This document shows, one piece after another, positions 56,783 through 64,000 of a DNA stretch of 64,000 nt (position 1 is its first letter; each line of letters opens with the position of its first letter). Origin of the DNA: Leptasterias polaris (taxonomy: Eukaryota; Echinodermata; Asteroidea; Forcipulatida; Asteriidae); the NCBI GenBank assembly GCA_037783415.1, contig JAZGTN010000308.1, positions 45,058 through 109,057 on the forward strand, written 5' to 3'. The notes beneath the pieces were generated by a model. That model saw only the letters and a list, made by a program, of their open reading frames with translations. It made no database searches and was not told where the DNA came from. Both the position numbers and the translations under genes were made by a program.

Positions 56783-56866
56783 AACATGATATAACATGAT
56801 ATAACATGATATAACATGATATAACATGATATAACATGATATAACATGATATAACATGATATAACA
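56783..56866. repeat. 10-bp tandem repeat AACATGATAT, 8 copies
   Basis: Eight perfect copies followed by AACAC. It creates spurious hydrophobic open frames on the minus strand (repeated YHVISC). Confidence 0.97.
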
Positions 56867-58469
56867 CATTGTAATTTAAGCCTGGTGGGCTACGCCAAAA
56901 ACTGTTCGGTGTCAAATAGTGTCTGCCTTTTTTAATATGCTGTGATCTGATTGGTCATGCGTCTGTGACGTCACATTAATTACATAGGTTTGCCAACTAG
57001 CATCTGCGTCTAGCATGCACCCTCTTCTTGTGTGCCTTGCTGTTCGTAGAATGGTATGGCATTTTCTGATATTTGTCCAAGATCTGTGTGTGGTTCGTGA
57101 CAGTTCTTCTGTTTGTGAGAAACGCCTACTATCACATTTAGACCTATCTTTATGGAAACATTAATAAATGGAAAAAAAAAAAAAAAATTTAAAAATGGAA
57201 GCACTTCTCAACACTTCGTCCGAATTTCGCCAAAATTGTTGGGTTTTTTTTTCCTGTGAACGAACTTTGACAATGGTACCGTTTCAAATATGCCTCGGAC
57301 AATGCACAAAATACATAGCATGAAGACTAGTTTGCACACTGCTGATGTCGGGATCCCCGAAAGTAATTCAATGTTAATGTTAGTTAAGTTTGTAATTAAA
57401 TAGGGCTTAATCATTGGCAGGTTGTTGGTGGGTTTGGTTTTTTTTTTGGGGGGTGGCAATATCTATTTTCGTGTAGGAAAGCTTGTAACTTCCCCTATTT
57501 TATAAAACAAGTCATTCAAAATTTTCAGGGAAAATCGGCCACAAATTTGATTTACAAATTTAACGTTTGGCACTTTCTCACATATAGTTTTACGCTTATC
57601 TTACGTTTTGTAAAACAGCACAGTTTACCAGGTAGATTTTCAGCTAAGTGTTAAAAAAAATTATCTTCTTTGATATTGTCCGATATTGTCTTTGTATATT
57701 GTATTTATTTTCTCAGATCTTATCACGCCTTTGTTATTTTGTGTATGTCAGTCCGTATGTCAATACGTGCATTGCATGCATAGTGATTAGTGGTGGCTGT
57801 GCCCGGACATTTTGGCACCGGGTCGGACCGGACACTTCGTGCAAAGTAGCGACAATTGTGTCCACTGCGCTTTCTATAAGAGAACACTATTTGGCACTGG
57901 ACATTTTTCGGCATGACACAGGAACAATATTGTTCTTATAGCGGAGTTAGTGTTTGTGGTGATAATATAATAAAGATCTAAGGTCTTTTATCATGCTTCA
58001 AGGAACGCCTTACTCTCTAACTGCTGAGTGCTGGTGGTAATTAAAGTCTCTTGGCTAGCAGGATACAGACACACGAATCTCACGAGTTTCCCAATACTAG
58101 AAAACAACCCAAACAAAAACAACTGAGAACAGAGCTTTTTCGCATTATTATGATAATTTTTCAAAAAGGTATAGGTGTTGTCTCTGAAAAAAGAACATGT
58201 AGTGGTACCTCAAGTCCTTGTTCTTTGCTCAAATCTTGTAGCGCTATTGAGTAAAGTAATAATGACCCTGAGGTTTAGCATTCCCCTTGGCAGTCGCGAT
58301 GGGATGCCAACCTACACCTGCTGACGATTACAGCTTAGCGGCGAGAGGTCTCAACTCACAGCACGGTCATGTCTTCGGTGCCGGCCATTGCGGATCTATT
58401 ATAATGCACTATAGTATTTAAGTAAAACACTTTGAAATTAAACACGCATTGGTAAATGTTGTCAATTTA
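56867..58469. other. Intronic, no gene seen
   Basis: An A16-type tract near 57172 and a T/G run near 57437-57452. Short frames only. Confidence 0.5.
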
Positions 58470-58575
58470 TTTTCCAAATTTTCACAGGCTTGTTATTATA
58501 TGCATATGTTGGGATACACCAAGTGAGAATACTGGTCCTTGACAATTACAAAACGTGTTCAGTGCCTTTAACCTA
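58470..58575. mobile_element. Fragment of a TTAAAGGCAC-terminus MITE
   Basis: Contains AATTTTCACAGGCTTGTTAT and ends ACGTGTTCAGTGCCTTTAA, i.e. the right end of the family seen at 11480. The left end is not found. Confidence 0.6.
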
Positions 58576-59489
58576 ACACCAGCACACTATGTACGGAACG
58601 GAAATCAACCTTAAGACAATAAACAATTTAAACAATGATATTTCCGACATAACGGATTATAGGCCTCCCACGAAAGAACACAACATTTGCCCGTCCCGAC
58701 ACGAATGCTGAACGGAAAACCTAATATTTCCTAAAACGTAGAAAGGTGCCGGGAAAAACTGTATCGATTTGTTTTGTTTTCCCTTCAAATGTATGGGTGT
58801 TTTCAATATGTTTGCTTTGCTTGCCCTGTGCAGGTGAATAGAGCGCACGTCCGAATCAGTTCGTGTAAGTTGGCGAGCGTGTGGGTTAATCTTGAGCAAA
58901 ATATTCCAAATCTAGTACTATTCACAAACCAAGCTTAAACAAACCAATCCGACAGAATATTGCTTCCCCATACCACTCCATACTTATTTTTCAAACTTTT
59001 AAACTTTTGAAATGTCGCCTCTTTTTTTTTTACCGATACTTTCTCTGTTTGTTACTTTCTTCCAGTCTTTGAAACACCGTAGATACTTAATTGTTTCCAG
59101 TTCTATCCAAATTTTTCCTTAGACACTCAAGTAAGAATCATCCTATATTATTGTACACTCCCAACATATGTTCGTCTGTGATTCGCTCTTCCGTTCAGGT
59201 CAATGCTAATTACAAAACAGCTAACAGACGAACGAACGAATAGTTTTAAGCCCACGGTTAAAAAAATAATTCATTTACAAAAGCGGATTCCTTGTTAACA
59301 ACTAAAAAAGCCAGGCTGCTTGAGTGCTCGGCATCATGTTGACTGGAAATTCAGCCACCATACGTGTACATACCGAGGAAGCGTGGAGTCACGCTAGGTA
59401 GACGCGGCTTGAGGGAATGCGTTTGAGGCAGGGCATCAGTTTAATTTTCAGAGTTTCCCAAGAAATGCGAGATGTGGCCCGTGATGGAT
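58576..59489. other. Intronic, no gene seen
   Basis: Unique-looking sequence of Dickkopf intron 1. Confidence 0.5.
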
Positions 59490-59785
59490 GGTTTCTCCGA
59501 TTGTTGACTTACAAAATCGTCAATTTGGAGCACAAAACAGGATCGTAGGTACAATTAAAGGCCTGATGTTGCATCTTAGACATATTATCAAGAAGCCAGT
59601 GGTTTTTAAGCTATTTTGTCGAGTATTTTTGTCATTCTGAGGCATTTGTTTGTGGCTTGGTGTGGGAAAAATCTTAGCAAATTGAGGTTTCCCATCGTTA
59701 TGTACAGCTGGGGCGCTAGTACGACCGCAGATGTCACAATTTCGAGAAAAAATGAGTACAGCGCCCCAGTTACTGGGTCTAGATG
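59490..59785 (+). repeat. Dispersed repeat, copy 2 (partner at 18900-19192)
   Basis: Same orientation as copy 1. Ends GAGTACAGCGCCCCAGTTAC then TGGGTCTA, 43 bases before exon 1 of the Dickkopf gene ends. Confidence 0.8.
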
Positions 59786-59828
59786 TAGACCATATCCTAT
59801 CTTACCATGATTACAATTGATTACTCAC

Positions 59829-60059
59829 CAAGATTCTCCGAAAAGGCTCCCGTCTTGATGCTACCTCGGCTGATATATTCTGTGTTTTTTTATGTCTACT
59901 ACTTAGGGAACTTGTTTGTGTACTCTCCTCTGCGTAGTCACGGGAAGGGTACTTTTTGCGGTCACGGATGTAAACACCATTCGCCAAAACGACTGCAATG
60001 AGCAAAATGACGACCACAATCGTCGCGGAGTTTGTTGTGGATTGAATAGTTTTTGCCAT
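59829..60059 (-). CDS. Dickkopf exon 1: start codon and signal peptide
   Basis: ATG in a good context (GAAGATGG) opens MAKTIQSTTNSA followed by the hydrophobic run TIVVVILLIAVVLANG, a signal peptide likely cut after about residue 28. The remaining 49 residues (VYIRDRKKYPSRDYAEES onward) are a basic and Ser-rich pro-segment. The exon ends PFRRIL at a consensus donor GTGAGT in phase 0, exactly what exon 2 requires (VLCNYDNEC). Total protein is 380 residues: 77 + 85 + 1 split + 217. Secreted; expected to act outside the cell on LRP5/6 with possible Kremen partners. The promoter lies at higher coordinates; a weak TTTATATT near 60183-60190 is the only TATA-like hint. Confidence 0.9.
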
Positions 60060-61469
60060 CTTCAGGTCCTTAAGCTGTCTTTAAGCTGTTTTTCAGTTGA
60101 AGTCCTCACTTGAAGAAGCACTGCATTACCGGAAAAAATAACACTAAGGGGGTGTCCAGCAGCAAACTTGGGGTTCCATTAGAATATAAAGTGTCAATGA
60201 TGCATTGATACCATTGTGGTAAACTACTGTAATGGTCAAACTTCTGGAGTTCATTTGAGAGAATTAGTGTATTGACCGGGATTGTTTTTTTAGTGGAGTG
60301 TTCATCTTTTCTTATGAGAAATTGACGCCTTAAAATAGATGATTGATCTTAGATTCTGGATGGATGCATATCCTCTGAACAAAATTGATCCCAGAAAAAG
60401 TTCCTTAGTTTTCACAGCTCGTTGAACGGTTTGGTTTTAAGTACTGATGGATGTATGACTATGAGTATGGCAAGCAAGGCCCGCTCAAGAATCGAATGTA
60501 CTCATGCGCACTTGCGAGTGTTATCTTGAATTCCCCGAGGATTAATTATACTTCAATCATACCCCACTATCCTCAAACATGAAAGAGAAGCCGACAAAGG
60601 CTCACCGATAATGTCCGTAATTGGTCAATCTCTGGCAATCCACGTGCGGGACAAGCAACAAGCTACTACCTAAACATATGTATGATGTGCACCGTGTGTG
60701 ATAAACTGTTGAATAAACTAAACCAAGCTCGGGGGTCAATCACTCTCATGTTTGCCACACTCTCATTGGTTCAAGCAACGTTGCGACACACCAACGCAAG
60801 TCACCTGTATTTGGGGAAAGAAGAACAATCATTAATACTTGTGTTTCAAGGTCCTTGCAGCCCAAGCGAATTTGGCCCAAAAAGCACGACTTTAAATACT
60901 CCAAAAAGGTCTACTGTAAAAGCATACAGCAACGACCAGACTATAATAATGGTTAAAGTGCTTGAAGTACAACCGTTAAACTTAGTCGAATCAAACTGGC
61001 TGGAAGTTTCAACCATGATACCCCATGGTAGTAACTTTCAGCTGATCGCCACGTTTTCTGAGTATTTCCTTCTTTTTCATCCATAAACGCTGAAAACAAT
61101 ACAGAGGTTGTGTGCTAGACATTGTTCTCTTTCAAAAGCCTAAGTTGAATTTCTGTTTATTAATATTAGGCCTAGCATATAAAATCCTACGATAAAGGTA
61201 AGGTAGACCTAGTTCTATTTCCACCGAGACTGGAGAAAGGAAGGTGCATACAATGCCATGCGAGAAAGAACTGATGCCATGTTTTTGATCTGCATTATTA
61301 CCCAGTTTTACAATGAGTACGCCCCTATAATGAAAAGGTAAGAAGATGGGAAAGTTTCTAACAATTCCTCCAGGACCTTCGCTCAATCAGGCTTTTGTAG
61401 TATATGTAATGAAGTCACGATCACAAGGAATAAAGTCATAATACCAACACAGTGTACGCCTACAACTAA
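60060..61469. other. Upstream flank of the Dickkopf gene; no second gene supported
   Basis: Should contain the promoter and 5' UTR of the minus-strand gene. A 134-residue plus-strand open frame at 60682-61086 has no domain and ordinary composition; see the rejected list. Confidence 0.45.
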
Positions 61470-61646
61470 TAAGATCTTATGATAAGCAAAAAATATTGCT
61501 AAACTATTTTCTGCTTAGCAGAAATGAGCAGGACATTACAATTGGTGTGTGTGAAATTGTATTTTGGCTGGTAACCCTGTTCTGGTAAGCAAACATTGTT
61601 GTGCTTAGCTACTTTTGTGCTTAAGCAGCTCTATGAAATTGGGCTC
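61470..61646. mobile_element. MITE, GGGCCAATTTCAT family, partial copy 2
   Basis: The right end TTAAGCAGCTCTATGAAATT followed by GGGCTC matches the inverted termini of 40577-40808. GGCTGGTAACCCTGTTCTGG parallels GGCTGGTAATCTGGTTTTAC. The left terminus has decayed. Confidence 0.65.
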
Positions 61647-63134
61647 TGGTGGTAGATTTGTGAATATTGTTTTCTCTTATAGTCAAAATAAACGCTATTA
61701 CACTATCTAAACAAAAAAGTCACACCAACACCCAAACAAACAAAGCAATTAAGACGCCCTGAAATGTATTTCCAAGCCTTCAAATATCTCAAATAATACT
61801 TGATCACTACGTCCATAACATAGCGGTAACAAGCATGACTCAACTTTGTTGTTTGTGCACAAACACCGTCCGTTTGGTGCTTGGGGCAAAAAGCTTTTTC
61901 CGTGGAGGCTGGAAGTTTGTCTATTGCTTATTGTTAATCCAATCATGATGTACGCCCACTTTAGCCTACTTGATCAATATGGAACAATTCCTGTACTTGA
62001 GGGAAATGTGTCAGCATTCCTGTCACTGACGGTTCATTTGTGATGTTAACTAGAACAAAACTAGACCTCAAGAGGAGAAGAGGGTGAAAAAATGCGACAA
62101 CAAAGACATGCCGACAATAGCACTCAATTAGGACCCTCTTTATCCCAAATAATAGTCACTAATTACTGACTTACAGTTGGCTCTCTCCCGTCGTGGGGGT
62201 TGTATCGCAGGTAAACAACTGCAAGTCTGATAATAGCAGGGGAAAACCAAAACAAAAACACCAAGATCTTCTCAGCCCGTTGATAAGTACATTGATGGTG
62301 TGACAAATTATCCTCTTTGAAAACTGAATTGTAGTCATTTATCATGGAATTCAATACCCACACAACTGTAATTTGTTCAAGGGAGGCGATTGCCACCATG
62401 GTACAGTGAATCCCACATTGAGGATTTGGTTCAACCATGGGATACCATATGAAGTATGTGCACCGATAGTAAAGAATAAGAGCTCGCATGCTGCGCCGAC
62501 AGGAAATGGATTAAACTTTACGAAGGACGTTGTGTCCCCATATCACTTGTATTCTTACAACACAATCCTAATAATGTTTCGTTTGATAAAAGGAGATAAT
62601 GTTTCTTTCAAATCCTGACCACGAAGTCCGCTTAACGTCTATTGCAAGAAATCTGTCGAAGAAAGAAAGGATTTCGCTTAGACTTAGAAAAGGGACTTAT
62701 CTGTTGCGGTTAAACTTCAAACATGTCCTTATGACGCAACTCATTTGCTGAAATGTACAATTTTGTGGTTATTCACTGTTGTTTACTTCGGTGTATGGCT
62801 GTCTTCTGGTGTAGCCTTACTATAAGTAATCCCCCCGCAGGTACAATTTTTTATTTGCAAGATTTTCTCTTAAAGCTCGCTCAAAACACTTAATTCATAA
62901 TTCTTAATAGTTCTAAATTATTCGAAGACACCTGCAATTATATTTTGTTTTTTCTTGCAATTATAATTTGATCTTGCTATTAATAATTTAGTTGTGCGTC
63001 GTTTGATCTAAGATCAAAGTTTATCCACGCACAGGTATAAATCACGTTATACGGAGCCGTAAAAGGGACAAGGAGATAATATTAGAGATGAATAAAAAAG
63101 CCAAAGTTTAAAGTACGACTTCGTACATCAAGGA
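61647..63134. other. No gene seen
   Basis: Unique-looking. The minus-strand frame at 62489-62163 (108 residues) is not recognised and lacks supporting context. Confidence 0.5.
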
Positions 63135-63260
63135 ACATCAGGGGAGAAAATTTGATGAGGTGAAAAACAAAATTGGAGAGGTGAACAAATGTTTTTTGGA
63201 GAAGTGAAAAAAAATTTAGACTGAGGTGAAAAAAGGGAAATTGGAGAAGATGAAAGAATG
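63135..63260. repeat. Degenerate GGAGAGGTGAA repeat
   Basis: AAAATTGGAGAGGTGAACAA-like units of about 30 bases, four diverged copies. Confidence 0.6.
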
Positions 63261-63799
63261 GTGAGCATCAGACAGAAACCGCGTGTGGCGTTGGTGAAAA
63301 CAAAGTCCACGCCTCCGATTTCTTGCTCACTTCACAAAACTTGTTTTCCCGTCAAAGGTTGTTTTACCCCATGTCTCTTTAGTAACCTTTGTTTACAAAA
63401 ACAGTGACATTTTCTCCCCGGGCAAGATACTACACTGGACTGATTATGGGAAATTTGTCATTTTGTGTCATAATTTCCAAATAAATTGAGTTGAGTATAG
63501 GTGTACAAGTTTCACATTATAACAGGTTAATACAATTTTTAATTTTCACTTTTTCGATAACATATACCAATGTTCTTGAAGTTGTTTTCAAAATATTAAA
63601 ATCGTGCTGTTTTTTTGCTGGAGGAACAAAATAAGAATCTGGTGCACTTATAAAAATATTTTGAACAGTATTTTGATTTATATATTTTTTTTTTGCAAAA
63701 CAATTTGCCACATGTTGTACTCCAAACTGTTATTTTATCATAATATTAAAGAAAAATACGCAAACCTTTTTATTTACAATGTAAACTTCATTATTAGGA
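63261..63799. other. No gene seen
   Basis: AT-rich with T9-T10 runs. Confidence 0.5.
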
Positions 63800-64000
63800 A
63801 AGCAGACCCCCAAAAAATTATTTGTGGTTCGAGTGGTAGTAAGGGGACACATTTTTGTATTCCTTGTTCCTCGCCCAGCCGAAAAGAGGAGGGGATAAAA
63901 TTGTGTATCCCTTGTTCTTCAAACCTAGCCGAAAAGTGGAAGGGACAAATTATTTATCCTGTGCTGCTTAAAACCTAGCGAAAACGAGGAGGGGATATAT
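63800..64000. repeat. About 55-bp tandem repeat, 3 copies, reaching the edge
   Basis: CCTAGCCGAAAAGTGGAAGG / GCCCAGCCGAAAAGAGGAGG / CCTAGCGAAAACGAGGAGG recur with TTGTGTATCCCTTGTTCTTC-type blocks between. The array may continue past 64000. Confidence 0.75.

Larger units (their letters stand above)
53578..59828 (-). other. Dickkopf intron 1 (phase 0, 6251 bp)
   Basis: Donor GTGAGT at 59828, acceptor CAG at 53578. It contains a tRNA-like relic, a MITE copy, minisatellites, a SINE tail and a dispersed repeat, listed separately. No further exon was seen that keeps frame and composition. Confidence 0.85.

Noticed and set aside
56603..56915. Hydrophobic minus-strand frames with repeated YHVISC
   Set aside because: Products of the 10-base AACATGATAT tandem repeat.
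60682..61086. 134-residue plus-strand open frame upstream of the Dickkopf gene
   Set aside because: No recognisable domain, signal peptide or splice context; length is not remarkable for AT-rich sequence. Could be revisited with RNA data.
62163..62489. 108-residue minus-strand membrane-like frame
   Set aside because: Scattered hydrophobic residues, no splice or start support, and no recognised family.

Overview
The window is a repeat-dense, intron-rich piece of an animal nuclear genome. It is most likely from an invertebrate deuterostome, with an echinoderm (perhaps a sea star) as my best guess. That guess rests on a single DKK1/2/4-type gene with phase 0 and phase 1 introns, tRNA-Leu-derived SINEs with a conserved body, many short palindromic elements opening with TTAAAGGCAC-like termini, a TTAGGG-type interstitial telomere tract, and a mix of RTE-, CR1/L2-, jockey/I-, L1/Tx1- and Penelope-like retroelements. 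The species cannot be fixed from the sequence alone.

Two host genes are supported, both on the minus strand. (1) A Dickkopf-family secreted Wnt antagonist occupies about 51.1-60.06 kb. Three coding exons (60059-59829, 53577-53322, 51764-51109) join in frame into a 380-residue protein with a signal peptide, an N-terminal 10-cysteine domain, a short linker, a C-terminal 10-cysteine colipase-like domain and an unusual 145-residue acidic tail. (2) The 5' part of a gene with a GYPPPAG-repeat N-terminus, annexin A7/A11-like in style, has exon 1 at 18284-17859 and a 43-base exon at 6872-6830. The rest of that gene should lie beyond the left edge. A third locus, at 23.66-25.08 kb on the plus strand, is a broken multi-exon coding relic that still has recognisable splice sites; I do not recognise the family.

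Layout: 0-3.2 kb is a frameshifted RTE-like LINE whose 3' (ATG)n tail runs off the left edge. 3.6-6.5 kb holds a Penelope GIY-YIG remnant, a jockey/I-type LINE end and an L1/Tx1 LINE end. 6.8-18.3 kb is the annexin-like gene with a SINE and MITEs in its intron. 18.3-28.6 kb carries a jockey-like fragment split by a 668-bp fold-back element with an exact 9-bp target duplication, a non-autonomous TIR element, an interstitial telomere tract, the coding relic and a second fold-back made of inverted 21-bp tandem repeats. 29.9-34.4 kb is a nearly full-length LINE with an intact ORF1 and a twice-frameshifted ORF2. 36-47 kb is minisatellites, MITEs (one hAT-like with an exact 8-bp target duplication), a 481-bp direct duplication and a compound minisatellite present in two inverted copies. 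47.5-50 kb has a tRNA-Leu SINE and a 16 x 26-bp perfect array. 51-60 kb is the Dickkopf gene, with transposons and arrays in its introns. 60-64 kb is its upstream flank and simple repeats.

No operon, CRISPR or defence-type system is present. The most informative items are the DKK gene with its C-terminal extension, the decayed spliced relic, and several precisely delimited non-autonomous transposons.
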